The notes below the pieces were generated by a model. It did no database searches. It saw only the letters and a program-made list of their open reading frames with translations, and was not told the DNA's origin. DNA of 64,000 nt, taken from UBA11986 sp963734955 (GTDB lineage Bacteria; Bacteroidota; Ignavibacteria; UBA10030; UBA6906). The stretch spans positions 1 to 64,000 of the forward strand of contig CAVTJO010000010.1 of the NCBI GenBank assembly GCA_963734955.1, written 5' to 3'. Each line of letters starts with the position of its first letter. Positions within the stretch are counted from its first letter, which is position 1. The position numbers were made by a program, and so were the translations under genes. Below are positions 7,936 to 17,598 of the stretch, in pieces.

Positions 7936-9465
7936 TCATCTCATTAGAACAAGTTTCTTCGTCACGCTTTCCATCCCGCTTTGTAGTCGATAACAATAGA
8001 CCCCGCTTGACAGATGCCCTGCGTCAAACTGAACATGATAGCTCACCCCGGCATCCGCCACGCCGTCAAACAGCGTGGCAACCAATTGCCCGAGCATATC
8101 AAACACCTCAAGGCTGGTTCTCTGCGTTGTTTCGACGGAGAACCTGATTTCTGTTTGAGGATTGAACGGATTGGGATAATTTTGATCGAGCCTGAACTCC
8201 CTTGGTTTTCCACTCTCTATGGTAACAGAATTCGGATAGTTTGATTCAAAACAGCCGAGATCAGGCGCGTTGCCATAAAACGGGAGGCCGACATTCGTGC
8301 CGGAATCAATAAGATCACTGCCTTCAGCAAGATGCATGAATGCAATCGTTGGCAGACTTCCATCGGGATTGCGCGGCCCGCGGACGCCAGTCGTGTCGAT
8401 GCTGACGAAGTCCGCATTTGTCACCACGAAGGGAGGCATCCAGCTGTTCGTTCTCTGAATAACATACGAGCCGAGCGATCCATACGAGCCCAGTGCAACG
8501 CAGTTCTTCACCACAACCGATTCTGCGGAGGCAATTGCGCCAGAGATGCTGTAGTTCGTTCCGTTGCGGTACGCTGTACAGTTCAACAGGACCATCGAAC
8601 CCCTGTTATTGTTTTGATCGTATCCCTTCACCCTGTTGTCGAATGAGAGACAGTTCTTCAGTGTCATGTCGTGTCTCAAGCTGTCGGCGTTGCTGAGATC
8701 TCCGCCTCCCATTTTGTAGCCGTTGCCGTTGCCACTGCTCGGGAGCCCGGTCTTCAGGTACCCGTTCATGAAACACCAGCAGTTCTCGAGTGTGGTTCTG
8801 ACGTTGTTGGAGGGTCTTAAGTAGCCATCCCATCCATCGTCGGAGTTCTGCCACGAGCGGCAGCCGTAGAAATAGTTATCCGTTCCTACATCGAGTTTCG
8901 GCGAAAACCCGTCAGCGTTCCCCTGGGTTGTATCTCTATTGAAGTATGAATCGCAATTGATGATCCGGTTATTGGATGCACCCCCGCCAAGTTGCAGACC
9001 AGTATCGTAGTTCTCGCTGAAGCTGCAGAATTCGATGATGTTGTTGGACCCCGACATGTTCATCCCATTATCCCCCGCCCGCAGGATATCGAATCCCTTG
9101 ATGTACCAGTAGCTTCCCGAGACTCTGATCCCGCGGCTCCCATAAGGTTCGGTAGAGAAGTTGAGCAGCGGCCGTTCACCCGGGTACACGAGCAGATAGT
9201 ATTTGCTTGCGTTGGTGCCACTTCTTGAGATGTTGATCGTACTAGGTGGGAAGTATGTACCTCCACGGACATAGATGGACTCGCCGGGAACGGTCGCAAC
9301 TGAAATAGCCTTGGGTATCGTCGCGAACGGATGTTCGAATGAGCCGTCACTGGTATCGCTCCCGGTGGTAGCCACGTAGAAGGTTTGTGAATTAAGCTCA
9401 TATGCACAGACGACCAGAGCTGCGACGACAAAACAAAGGACTTTCACGTTCTCTCCACTATTCAT
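7936..9465 (-). CDS. Pectate lyase, polysaccharide lyase family 9-like, with T9SS sorting domain
   Basis: This protein of about 509 residues has a signal peptide (VLCFVVAALVVCAYELNSQ), a beta-helix, and a C-terminal type IX sorting domain with DQNYPNPFNPQTEIRFSV and the terminal KKLVLMR. The core segment NADGFSPKLDVG followed by CRSWQNSDDGWDG is characteristic of PL9, where such aspartates bind the catalytic calcium. It should cleave de-esterified homogalacturonan by beta-elimination at the cell surface, making the unsaturated products used by GH105, KduI and KduD. The open frame extends to a TTG at 9477, with an ATG at 9465. A GTG at 9447 is preceded by GGAGAGAAC and would give a cleaner signal peptide, so the start is uncertain. 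Confidence 0.85.
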   Translation of the reverse strand: MNSGENVKVLCFVVAALVVCAYELNSQTFYVATTGSDTSDGSFEHPFATIPKAISVATVPGESIYVRGGTYFPPSTINISRSGTNASKYYLLVYPGERPLLNFSTEPYGSRGIRVSGSYWYIKGFDILRAGDNGMNMSGSNNIIEFCSFSENYDTGLQLGGGASNNRIINCDSYFNRDTTQGNADGFSPKLDVGTDNYFYGCRSWQNSDDGWDGYLRPSNNVRTTLENCWCFMNGYLKTGLPSSGNGNGYKMGGGDLSNADSLRHDMTLKNCLSFDNRVKGYDQNNNRGSMVLLNCTAYRNGTNYSISGAIASAESVVVKNCVALGSYGSLGSYVIQRTNSWMPPFVVTNADFVSIDTTGVRGPRNPDGSLPTIAFMHLAEGSDLIDSGTNVGLPFYGNAPDLGCFESNYPNSVTIESGKPREFRLDQNYPNPFNPQTEIRFSVETTQRTSLEVFDMLGQLVATLFDGVADAGVSYHVQFDAGHLSSGVYCYRLQSGMESVTKKLVLMR

Positions 9466-9546
9466 GAAACAAGACAACTACATACGTCATTTACCTTGGA
9501 CTTCAACTGCTATTTCCAGATTCAACGCTCGATCGATTCATTCCCG

Positions 9547-10216
9547 TCATTTCAACAACATAAACTTCTTCAAATCGCTCCTATCCTTTTGAGCTGAGGA
9601 GGGTTACATCTCCATAGATCTCAGGTCCATCGTTGAAATTCGGGCCGCCATTGGCACCGCTGTTTGTACCATTCCGCACCAAATTACAGAGCGTTTGGTT
9701 CCTCAGGTTGGTGGGCGTGGTTCCGGTGGTGCTGTCGATCCGACAAGTCGAACCAGTGCGCCACACGTATGGCGGCATTGCAATATCCGCTCCCGCCGGC
9801 ACGCTATAAATGAAGAATCCACCATTCTCAATGCTTATTCTCCCTGCGGCTGAAACAGTACCGAATTGATTCAGCGTGCCGTTCACGACCATGTCAACAC
9901 TGTCGGCGCCATCTGCAACAGTCAGGGTGATCGTCGGCCTTACCGTCACGGTACCGTTCGAGTCAATGACAATCTGATCGGCAGAGAGATTTGAATCAAT
10001 CGAGACGGTATGTCCACCAAGGATGCTGATGACACCATCGGACAACGTTGGTGCGGCCGGTGCAGGCGTTATCCAGGTCGCACCATTGAATCGCTCCCAG
10101 GAAGCAACATCGCTCCAGTTGCCTGTTTGATGAGTTCTGTAATCTCCGAGGGTCTGGGCATTAACAGGACCAACGATCCAGAACGCGGCAACCCAGGCCG
10201 CCAATAATTTTTTTAT
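9547..10216 (-). pseudogene. Decayed T9SS-exported beta-rich protein (internal deletion, start-codon loss)
   Basis: The open part (9581-10204) encodes a signal peptide and a domain closely resembling the N-terminal half of the protein at 15927-17528: both have GDYR, then a W.ERFNG/W.ERWNG motif, WRTGSTC/WSTGSTC, and GDVTLL/GDVTLV. It then stops abruptly at 9581. Immediately after, one frame over, the DNA encodes SDLKKFMLLK and a stop (9547-9579), which is exactly the kind of terminal segment that ends T9SS sorting domains. About 300 residues present in the paralogue are therefore missing. At the 5' end a good AGGAG site (10223-10227) points at ATA (10214-10216) instead of ATG; a TTG at 10204 could serve poorly. 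I infer a pseudogene. Confidence 0.65.
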
Positions 10217-10288
10217 AGTCTACTCCTCAACCAACACGGGTAACGGACCTGTTGTCATGATTTGTTTCCTCATCTGGTTTGATGAGTA

Positions 10289-11806
10289 CTACAATCGTGT
10301 CGATATCGCCATGGGAAGAAGCCATCGAAAAAGATTGCCTGCACCCACAGCATTGTCATATCCTCCCGGTAACCTCCATGTGCCCATGTATTCATTGTAG
10401 AGCCAGGGATCACCAACAGCAAAAACTGCTCCTTTGCCAACGCGGGCGAAGGCCATGATGACGTCGCCCGTATCGGTTAAAATCGCTTGCGCAGGACCCT
10501 GCAACCGTAGCGTGCTCAATTCCTTGATGAATATCCGTCGCACGTCCTTGAAGATTGGATGGTCGGGTAACCTGTCAAAGGTCCCGGTCTCGAATGCCGC
10601 CCCCTGCACCTTGTTTCTACTGTCTCCGTTGAAATGAATCCCGAATTGGCTGGCAAGGTCGTTCAGATGTTCGAACTCAGCGTTGCCTTTGTCGTTCCCC
10701 ATCAACATCAGCACACCGCCTTCTTTCACCCATCGAGTGATCGCATCAATATCGCGCTGAGATATGTAGTTGGGTGAGTCGGTTTCCTGGGGGGTATCCG
10801 GATCAACGATCATGTAGATGCTCGCGTGCTTGAGCACGTCAGAGGTCGGTGCATGGTTCAGGGTGTCCATCGTACAGCCAAGGCGGAAGAGGATTGTCGC
10901 GAGCGTGGAAAAGCCGGAGTTAGCGGTATCGTTCCACACATAATGATAGCGGATGAGCTTCCCCTCCGCGTCTTTCTTCCATTCATTATTATAGTAGCAA
11001 TCAAGGAGCACATTCTTTCCCGTACCGACAAATTCAGGTGGCTCATCCGCGATCAGGAGGCCTTCCAATGGAAGATGAAGTTCCCGAATCTGATCAACAA
11101 CGAGCCTGGCCACAACTGAGGCACCATACCAGCAAAAATGGGTATCGTCACGTTTGCCGCCTGGCATCGCTGAAAACTCTCCGGCGCCAACGTGGAGGAA
11201 TAGCTTTTTCGATTCTTCTTCGCCGAGTCGTTCCAGGAGATTCATGCTTTTGCGGTGCAGGTCAACTACAGGTACATTCTCCGCGGATCCAACTTCACGG
11301 ACAACTCCCGGGTAGTCGCCATGGACATCATAGAATATACCCGTGGTGTCGAACCGCCTCCGCACAACTGGAGTGATAAGCACGGGATGCGCTCCCTTTG
11401 CTTCTGTCTCGCGGACAAATCTCAACAGATTCGATTTGAAGTCTGTGTGGGCATCAGCAAACCGCGTCGAATCGTCCTTCTTCTCATCGTTGTGACCAAA
11501 CTGAATCAGCACATAGTCGCCTGATTTCAACTTATTGCGTACTTCCTCCCATCGCCCCTCCTTGATGAAGCTCTTTGTACTGCGTCCATTCCTTGCATCG
11601 TTTTCGATGTGAATCTCTGGACGAACATAAAGCGCAAACACCTGACCCCACCCACGCTCAGGGCTGCCGGTAAGCGGCTTGTCTGCCATTGTTGAGTCGC
11701 CAATGAGATAAATCGCAGGACCAGATTGACCAAGCCATCCCCATGTAAGAATTGCAGCAACAACAAGTCCAGTACGGACGATGCAATTCCCGGACAATCT
11801 CGTCAT
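10289..11806 (-). CDS. Rhamnogalacturonan acetylesterase-like SGNH hydrolase (CE12-like) fused to a C-terminal amidotransferase-like domain
   Basis: This is a 505-residue exported protein. Residues about 30-250 form an SGNH esterase of the CE12 type: the nucleophile S38 is in YLIGDSTMAD, block II glycine is in ARNGRSTKS, block III is GHND at 104-107, and the catalytic D221/H223 pair is in RDDTHFCWYGA. Residues about 260-505 are a second domain beginning VLLDCYYNNEWKKDAEGK and containing WVKEGGVLMLMGNDKGNAEF. This resembles the DUF4350/class-I glutamine-amidotransferase-like fold seen fused to GH105 enzymes. The esterase should deacetylate rhamnogalacturonan. It is coupled to the LacI gene upstream by an ATGA overlap (11803-11806). 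Confidence 0.85.
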   Translation of the reverse strand: MTRLSGNCIVRTGLVVAAILTWGWLGQSGPAIYLIGDSTMADKPLTGSPERGWGQVFALYVRPEIHIENDARNGRSTKSFIKEGRWEEVRNKLKSGDYVLIQFGHNDEKKDDSTRFADAHTDFKSNLLRFVRETEAKGAHPVLITPVVRRRFDTTGIFYDVHGDYPGVVREVGSAENVPVVDLHRKSMNLLERLGEEESKKLFLHVGAGEFSAMPGGKRDDTHFCWYGASVVARLVVDQIRELHLPLEGLLIADEPPEFVGTGKNVLLDCYYNNEWKKDAEGKLIRYHYVWNDTANSGFSTLATILFRLGCTMDTLNHAPTSDVLKHASIYMIVDPDTPQETDSPNYISQRDIDAITRWVKEGGVLMLMGNDKGNAEFEHLNDLASQFGIHFNGDSRNKVQGAAFETGTFDRLPDHPIFKDVRRIFIKELSTLRLQGPAQAILTDTGDVIMAFARVGKGAVFAVGDPWLYNEYMGTWRLPGGYDNAVGAGNLFRWLLPMAISTRL

Positions 11807-12909
11807 CCTTTGGGCTCCTCGGCCACCTTCTGATCGACTGGAACAGCCCCATTACCATTCCCTTTGGAAGGCACGATCACATTCTTGCCCGTGCAGGTTT
11901 CACGCAGAACCAGCTCAGTCGGAATGACGAGGTTCTGTTCTACCATCGACTCGGGATACGCGAGTGTCTTCAGCATTAACTCCACCGCTTTTGACCCTAA
12001 CTCGTACGACGGTTGAGCGACACAACTCAATGAAGGGGAAATCACCCTGCTCACATCACTGTCCCCGAAACAGATGATATCAACATCGTCAGGGATGTGA
12101 AGCCCGAGCTCCTTCGTCGCCTCATACACACCAAGGGCAATCGGGTAGGTCATCGCAAAAATGAACTCGGGGATATGCCCGCTGCTATGGAAGTGCATGA
12201 AGCCGTCATAGCCGACGTTCTTGCCAAAGCCGCCGGTAACAATCCAATCCTTCCGGACAGGGACCGAATGCTGGTTCATGGCTTGTTCGAACCCCAGCAT
12301 CCGGTTCTTACCGATGTTAATGTGCGTGTTGCCCCCGATGCAGGCGATTTTCCTGTAGCCCACTTTGATTGCCTGTTCAACGGCCTTGAAGGCGCCGCCT
12401 TTGTCATCCACAACCACGCTGCTGAAACCGGGCAACGCCGGCTCCGGACGGCGGTCGAGAAACATGACGGGGATTCCCATCTTGCGGATTCTGGTAAACA
12501 CCTCAAGATCCTTCGTAGCCTGTGAAATGGAAACGATAATTCCATCAACACGCATCGAGGCGAGGGTTTGAAGATGCTTGCGCTCACGATCGGGGTTCTC
12601 CTGCGAGACGGTCAGGATCGTTTCATAGTTGTTTGCAAAGGCCATGTCATACACACCTTCGATCACCGATCCGAAGAAGAAATGCGCAATCTTGGGGACC
12701 ACGAGCCCAATCATGCTGGACCGGCGGGATGAAAGGCTCCGTGCAATGATATTGGGGCTGTATCCAAGATCATTCGCGATCTTGCGAACGCGTTTCGTTG
12801 TTTCGACTGAGATATCCGGGTGCCCACGCAAAGCTTTCGATACCGTTACGCGTGATACATCCAGCTTCCTGGCAATGTCGTCAAGTGTTATGTGCGAGCG
12901 TCGTTTCAT
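11803..12909 (-). CDS. LacI-family transcriptional regulator
   Basis: This 368-residue protein has the LacI helix-turn-helix at residues about 6-55 (ITLDDIARKLDVSRVTVSKA, then a hinge ending ANDLGYSPN and ARSL), followed by a periplasmic-binding-protein-like effector domain. Its position inside the pectin run, between the GH105 and acetylesterase genes and coupled to the latter, suggests it senses a uronate or unsaturated intermediate and controls this locus. That inference rests on context only. The C-terminal tail of about 25 residues after LVLRETC is longer than usual and polar. A candidate binding site is the repeat at the start of the receptor gene promoter (25768-25790), but no direct evidence links them. 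Confidence 0.92.
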   Translation of the reverse strand: MKRRSHITLDDIARKLDVSRVTVSKALRGHPDISVETTKRVRKIANDLGYSPNIIARSLSSRRSSMIGLVVPKIAHFFFGSVIEGVYDMAFANNYETILTVSQENPDRERKHLQTLASMRVDGIIVSISQATKDLEVFTRIRKMGIPVMFLDRRPEPALPGFSSVVVDDKGGAFKAVEQAIKVGYRKIACIGGNTHINIGKNRMLGFEQAMNQHSVPVRKDWIVTGGFGKNVGYDGFMHFHSSGHIPEFIFAMTYPIALGVYEATKELGLHIPDDVDIICFGDSDVSRVISPSLSCVAQPSYELGSKAVELMLKTLAYPESMVEQNLVIPTELVLRETCTGKNVIVPSKGNGNGAVPVDQKVAEEPKG

Positions 12910-12966
12910 ACGATTCTTTCAGCATTATGCGAGTGTGTACAACCCGGCGTTGTCCGCTCGCTGACT

Positions 12967-14199
12967 TCAATGTTTTCCCTGCTCGAGCTCGATGGCTGCA
13001 AGGAGGAATGGACCGATACCCTTCATGTCGTTCGTCGTTTGTTGCTCGCTGATGTAGTACTCAAAGCTGCCGTCCCGATACGGTACATTTCCAAGGCCCG
13101 CCCCTTTGCACGTGTTGTGCAGATCCACAAGCCCATCCGGATTGATCGTAACAAAGTTCTTGATGACGTCTTCAAAAGATTCTTCTGCGATACGGAGAAA
13201 TGACTTGTCCAAATAACCTTTGCCCGCGCCTTTCGCAAAGGTGTACACGAACATGCATGACGCAGAGGACTCCAGATAATTTCCCTTTCGCGCACCCTGG
13301 TCCACGACCTGATACCAGAGGTGGGACTCCCGATCACGATACTTCATTAGGGCATCACACAGTCCTCGCAGAATTGCGATGAGCTCATTCCGCCCGGGAT
13401 GATCGGCCGGAAAGTAGTCGAGCACATCGACAAGCCCCATGGCATACCATCCCATGGCCCTTCCCCAGAAGCTTGGGGAACATCCTGTTTCAGGATTCGC
13501 CCAGCGTTCTTTCCGGCTTTCGTCCCAGCCATGATAGTATAGACCCGTCACTGTATCGCGAGTATGGTGCGCAATCCAGATGAACTGATTCGCGATATCA
13601 TCAAATGCTTCGCTGTCATCAAACATCCTGGAATACAGCGCGTAAAACGGCTCCGCCATGTACAAACCATCCAGCCACATCTGGTACGGATAGATCTTCT
13701 TGTGCCAGAATCCACCTTCTTGAGTACGCGGCTGTTCCCGAAGTTGACGTCGCAAGGTATCAGCGGCGGCACGAAACTTCTCTCGATGTGTCGCCTCGTA
13801 TGCTGCGAGAAGGGCTCTCCCGGGGTTCACAAGGTCCAGATTGTAATCGGAGAGCTTGTACGTCCGAATAGCGCCGCTTTCCTCAATGTACTGGTCAAGG
13901 TTCTTCCGGACAAAATCAAAATACTTCTTTTCACCGGAGTTGGTCGACATCTTGCCGAGCGCCAAAAGCATGAGCCCTTGTTCGTAGGTCCATCTACGAT
14001 CAGGCATACCGGTGTCATAGGTAACCGCGTCGGGGTGACGAGAGAGAAAAGTGTCAGCAATCCTGGCAGACCATGGCTTACCTGAGATGATGGTCGAATC
14101 ACCTTCCGCCGCATCACATACAAGCGGGCCAACCATCATGGCAACAACTGCGGAAAGAAGAGCGCTCATGCCATCCCCACGAAGAACCAATCCCACCAA
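12967..14199 (-). CDS. Unsaturated rhamnogalacturonyl hydrolase, glycoside hydrolase family 105
   Basis: This 410-residue protein has an N-terminal hydrophobic export signal (roughly residues 1-30) and an alpha6/alpha6-barrel GH105 domain. Recognisable blocks are RRWTYEQGLMLLAL, YPYQMWLDGLYMAEPFYALY with the catalytic aspartate at D177 (WLDG block, equivalent to D143 of YteR), GFWGRAMGWYAMGLVDVLDY, and YLESSASCMFVYTFAKG. Family members remove the 4-deoxy-unsaturated uronic acid from the non-reducing end of rhamnogalacturonan or galacturonan fragments, feeding KduI. An open start extends to 14199; the internal methionine at residue 11 is also possible. It lies between a GH28 gene and the LacI gene. 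Confidence 0.92.
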   Translation of the reverse strand: MVGLVLRGDGMSALLSAVVAMMVGPLVCDAAEGDSTIISGKPWSARIADTFLSRHPDAVTYDTGMPDRRWTYEQGLMLLALGKMSTNSGEKKYFDFVRKNLDQYIEESGAIRTYKLSDYNLDLVNPGRALLAAYEATHREKFRAAADTLRRQLREQPRTQEGGFWHKKIYPYQMWLDGLYMAEPFYALYSRMFDDSEAFDDIANQFIWIAHHTRDTVTGLYYHGWDESRKERWANPETGCSPSFWGRAMGWYAMGLVDVLDYFPADHPGRNELIAILRGLCDALMKYRDRESHLWYQVVDQGARKGNYLESSASCMFVYTFAKGAGKGYLDKSFLRIAEESFEDVIKNFVTINPDGLVDLHNTCKGAGLGNVPYRDGSFEYYISEQQTTNDMKGIGPFLLAAIELEQGKH

Positions 14200-14242
14200 A
14201 CATCGTTGAGGCGGAAATTTGAATATTCCCCTGATTGTGGAT

Positions 14243-15853
14243 TCATTCCGTTATCTTGACTGCCCCCGGGGCAACGTCGGCACCGAGCAACAGCACCATC
14301 TTTGCCTTCGTGGTGTCCATGCCGGCGATCTTGATTCCATTTGCATTCGGTCCATTCACTTTCACCAGTGGATCAGCCCCAGGAGGTGCATTCACGCCGT
14401 CAAACACAATCCCTTCACCATCAGTGATGGAAATTGCCGGCCATGTTCCTGGGTTGATCCGAATATCCGAGAACCGGACACCCTTGACATCGGTACACGC
14501 GATCCCTTTTGCTGCGTTCATCGCAAGGTGATCGAACGTGATATCTTTGATGGGCATTTCAGGCAGCCCCAACATTTCCACAGCAAAGCTCTTTCCGGAA
14601 GTGCATGATATGCTGTCGAAGTGAATCTCCTGCATTCGAGGGGTCGCATCGGTGACCGCCTGGGCTGGAAAACGCGTACCGGTATAGAGCATGTTAAGAT
14701 GGATTGCCTCGAGCGCGATCTCGTCCCCTTGCAGGCTACGGAACCACATATTCTCCAGCACCCCACCGCGGCCTCTCGTTGTCTTAAGACGAACAATGCG
14801 ATCGGTGCCGGTGAATGAACAGTCGTGGGCGAAGATGTTCCTGATGCCCCCCGAAGTCTCACTCCCGATGACGATGCCACCGTGTCCTCTTAGACCGCGG
14901 CAATAGCGAACCACAACGTTTTCGGTAGGCAACCCAACCCGCAAGCCATCCCTATCCCGCCCCGCCTTGATGGCAATACAATCGTCGCCGGTGTCAAACT
15001 CGCAGTATTCTATAAGAACATTTTTGCAGGAAGAAGGATCGACCCCATCACCGTTCGGCGTATGTCCATAGGATCCTTCCGTCTCGATCCGCACATTCCG
15101 GACAATCACATTCTCACAGTAGGTCGGGGTAATCGTCCAAAATGCACCATACAAGAACGTGACACCTTCGACAAGGATGTTCTTACATCGCATAGGTTGA
15201 AAAAACGCCGGGCGGAGGTGGTTGTTGTTCTTCCCGTCGAACACCCGTTGATCGACCGGGACATCGTTATTCCCCATCTCAACCAGACGAGTCTCAGAGT
15301 CTTTATTCTGTTCCTTCAGTCGCCACCACGGCTTCCCTTGTCCACTAAGGATTCCTTCCCCCGTGACTGCAATGTTGGTTTTACCATTTGCGTAGATGAA
15401 CGCCGAGTATTTATAGCATTCCGTGTCTTCGTGCCGGGAGAACACGACGGGGAGATAGTCATCGAAGTCTTGACTGAAGAGAAGCTCGGCTCCCGCTGTT
15501 AAATGAAGGTTGATGTTGTTGTCAAGATGAATTGCACCTGTTAACCACTTGCCTTTGGGAATGATAATGGTTCCACCGCCAGCCTTCGTGGCAGCCTTGA
15601 TAGCGTCACGGATCGCACTGGTATTCTTGACCTGGCCTCCCTCGACTGCGCCAAAATCACGGATGTCGAAGCTCCAGTCAGGGAAGACCGGCCTCGACAT
15701 CTGCGGCATCGCAAACGGAGCGCCAAGAGGTGCAATATCCTGGGGCACGGGTCTGCCCAAGCCGCGCTGTGCGATCGCCGGGTGGATGCAGAGATCACCC
15801 ACCAAAACAAGCGTGGCGAAAACCAACTTCTGACTATAGGATATCGAAGTCAT
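14243..15853 (-). CDS. Polygalacturonase-like glycoside hydrolase family 28 (second copy)
   Basis: This 536-residue protein has a signal peptide of about 29 residues ending AIAQ and a GH28 beta-helix. Active-site blocks are NGDG at 267-270 (variant of NTDG), DD at 290-291 in TGDDCIAIKAG, GHGG at 323-326, and RLKTTRG at 355-361. It differs clearly from the other GH28 in this window in loop lengths and in the NGDG block, so the two probably attack different linkages or polymer lengths, for example homogalacturonan versus the rhamnogalacturonan backbone. That split is inference. It is followed after 43 bases by the GH105 gene, consistent with sequential digestion. Confidence 0.92.
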   Translation of the reverse strand: MTSISYSQKLVFATLVLVGDLCIHPAIAQRGLGRPVPQDIAPLGAPFAMPQMSRPVFPDWSFDIRDFGAVEGGQVKNTSAIRDAIKAATKAGGGTIIIPKGKWLTGAIHLDNNINLHLTAGAELLFSQDFDDYLPVVFSRHEDTECYKYSAFIYANGKTNIAVTGEGILSGQGKPWWRLKEQNKDSETRLVEMGNNDVPVDQRVFDGKNNNHLRPAFFQPMRCKNILVEGVTFLYGAFWTITPTYCENVIVRNVRIETEGSYGHTPNGDGVDPSSCKNVLIEYCEFDTGDDCIAIKAGRDRDGLRVGLPTENVVVRYCRGLRGHGGIVIGSETSGGIRNIFAHDCSFTGTDRIVRLKTTRGRGGVLENMWFRSLQGDEIALEAIHLNMLYTGTRFPAQAVTDATPRMQEIHFDSISCTSGKSFAVEMLGLPEMPIKDITFDHLAMNAAKGIACTDVKGVRFSDIRINPGTWPAISITDGEGIVFDGVNAPPGADPLVKVNGPNANGIKIAGMDTTKAKMVLLLGADVAPGAVKITE

Positions 15854-15926
15854 GCCAGGTCAAGAAAATGTAATTGTGAATTGATCTATTTGTCAAACTA
15901 TTCGAATCGTCCCAGCACACGGCTGT

Positions 15927-17528
15927 CTATTTTATCAGGATCATACGTTTGGTATCGACGGTTGTGCCTGCTTGAACACGAAGGAGATAGACGCCCGTGC
16001 TCTGGTTCGATGCATCAAACCGCAGCTCATGAACTCCCGCAGCCAGTCGGCCTGAGAACAACGTGGCTATCTCCTGTCCCAACAGATTGTAGACTCGAGC
16101 TGTGACAGCCATTTCCTGAGGTAATCCGAATTTGATGTTCGTACTCGGATTGAACGGATTGGGATAGTTCTGATCGACAAAAAAGGACTGTGGAACATTC
16201 GCGTCGGGCGTTGTCACTTGGGTCAGGGCTCCTCCCTCCTGGGAGACATGTCCGTTGGGCCCGAGTGTGTATCCCGTACCGCGACCAATATCAAACTGCC
16301 CTGCCCTCAGATGCAGTGTGTCGTTAATGAGAATATGTTTCGATAGAAAGACAGTTGTGGGATTGTTTATGATAACATCTGCAAGTGTATCAGGGAGGAA
16401 GAGTCCGGTTTGTTGTACGACTGAACCGTTGAAGCCGTAGTTTGCACCTATGGAAAAGAAGTTGCCGCCACCCTGAGCACCGGTGGATGTAATGTTTCCG
16501 TTGAGACCATTAGGATGTCCGGAATAGACTGTTCCACCTCCGAGCACTCTGAAACTCCCGGTACTTGAGTTCGGAGCCGTGCCGAGATCAGAAGTACCAA
16601 GATTGAGAATCGAGCCACTTGCAACATCGTAGTTTACAGGAGAACCTGATCCGGATCCGTAGGTCACGTTCGTCAACGTAAGCGTCTGAACGCCTTGTCG
16701 CGAAAACACAAATCGTCCACCACTGGGGTTCGAGTTTTGGGATGTGCAATTGGACAACGACATGTCCCCATACTGATACCATGTCGTCGTTCCAGTTCCT
16801 CCCTGACTGCCTCTGCTCACCGCAAAATTGCCGCCGGTGACGACGACATTCCCATAACAAAATACCGTGTCATTTGTCGCCGTGCCTGTGCCATTCGTGC
16901 CGAAATTTCCTGCCTGCATGATCATATTGCCCATGATCGTGACCGAGCCACTGCTGCTCGCCATAAAATAGAAACGACCGGTGTTGGAAGTCACCAGTGT
17001 GACATCGCCGCGGAATGTCGCCCCATATGCACCAAGAGAAGTGTTCCCTGTCTGATTCGGGCAATTCCACACCAAGTTATAGAAATTCTGACTGCCGCCA
17101 CCGGGAATAGAGGTGACTCCCAACGTTCCCGTCACCGTGCACGTCGACCCCGTGCTCCAAGTGGCCGCCGGTATCACACCGCCATTCTGTGCGTGTTCAT
17201 ATGTTCCTCCACTGGCAACCGTCAGGTTCGTGGGTGATCCAGGTCCCAATGACCCCTGGTTGACCAGGCTTCCCGTGATATTCACCGCAACATTGACGTA
17301 GATCGAGTCGCCGGCCAGGATGGTGATTACGTGCGACCCGTCAGGCGGAGTCGGCGCCAGTGTCCAGGCGCTTCCGTTCCACCGTTCCCAATAACCGGCG
17401 GTGTTCCATACTCCTCCTGTCGGCAACGGGGCAACACTCCGGTAATCACCTACCGCTTGTGCAGACACACTCGCGAATGAGGCAAGCGTCAGCAGAAGAA
17501 CGGCCAAAACCCAAGAGAAAGATTTCAT
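15927..17528 (-). CDS. T9SS-exported beta-rich surface protein of unknown function
   Basis: This protein of 533 residues has a signal peptide (MKSFSWVLAVLLLTLASFAS then VSAQ) and many glycine, serine, threonine and asparagine residues in repeated short beta-strand units, suggesting a beta-helix or beta-solenoid. The C-terminal 85 residues are a type IX sorting domain with VDQNYPNPFNPSTNIKFGLP, NLLGQEIATLF and the terminal KRMILIK. The start at 17528 is chosen because AAGGAGGT lies five bases upstream of that ATG. No enzyme motif is recognised. Its N-terminal half is closely related to the decayed gene at 9547-10216. Position between the transport module and the enzymes suggests a surface binding or adhesion role for pectin, which is only inference. 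Confidence 0.85.
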   Translation of the reverse strand: MKSFSWVLAVLLLTLASFASVSAQAVGDYRSVAPLPTGGVWNTAGYWERWNGSAWTLAPTPPDGSHVITILAGDSIYVNVAVNITGSLVNQGSLGPGSPTNLTVASGGTYEHAQNGGVIPAATWSTGSTCTVTGTLGVTSIPGGGSQNFYNLVWNCPNQTGNTSLGAYGATFRGDVTLVTSNTGRFYFMASSSGSVTIMGNMIMQAGNFGTNGTGTATNDTVFCYGNVVVTGGNFAVSRGSQGGTGTTTWYQYGDMSLSNCTSQNSNPSGGRFVFSRQGVQTLTLTNVTYGSGSGSPVNYDVASGSILNLGTSDLGTAPNSSTGSFRVLGGGTVYSGHPNGLNGNITSTGAQGGGNFFSIGANYGFNGSVVQQTGLFLPDTLADVIINNPTTVFLSKHILINDTLHLRAGQFDIGRGTGYTLGPNGHVSQEGGALTQVTTPDANVPQSFFVDQNYPNPFNPSTNIKFGLPQEMAVTARVYNLLGQEIATLFSGRLAAGVHELRFDASNQSTGVYLLRVQAGTTVDTKRMILIK

Positions 17529-17598
17529 GTTGCACCTCCTTAAATGAATTGACAGAACAACCATTGTAAATAACTTTCATAAAGCACTTCTGTTACCG

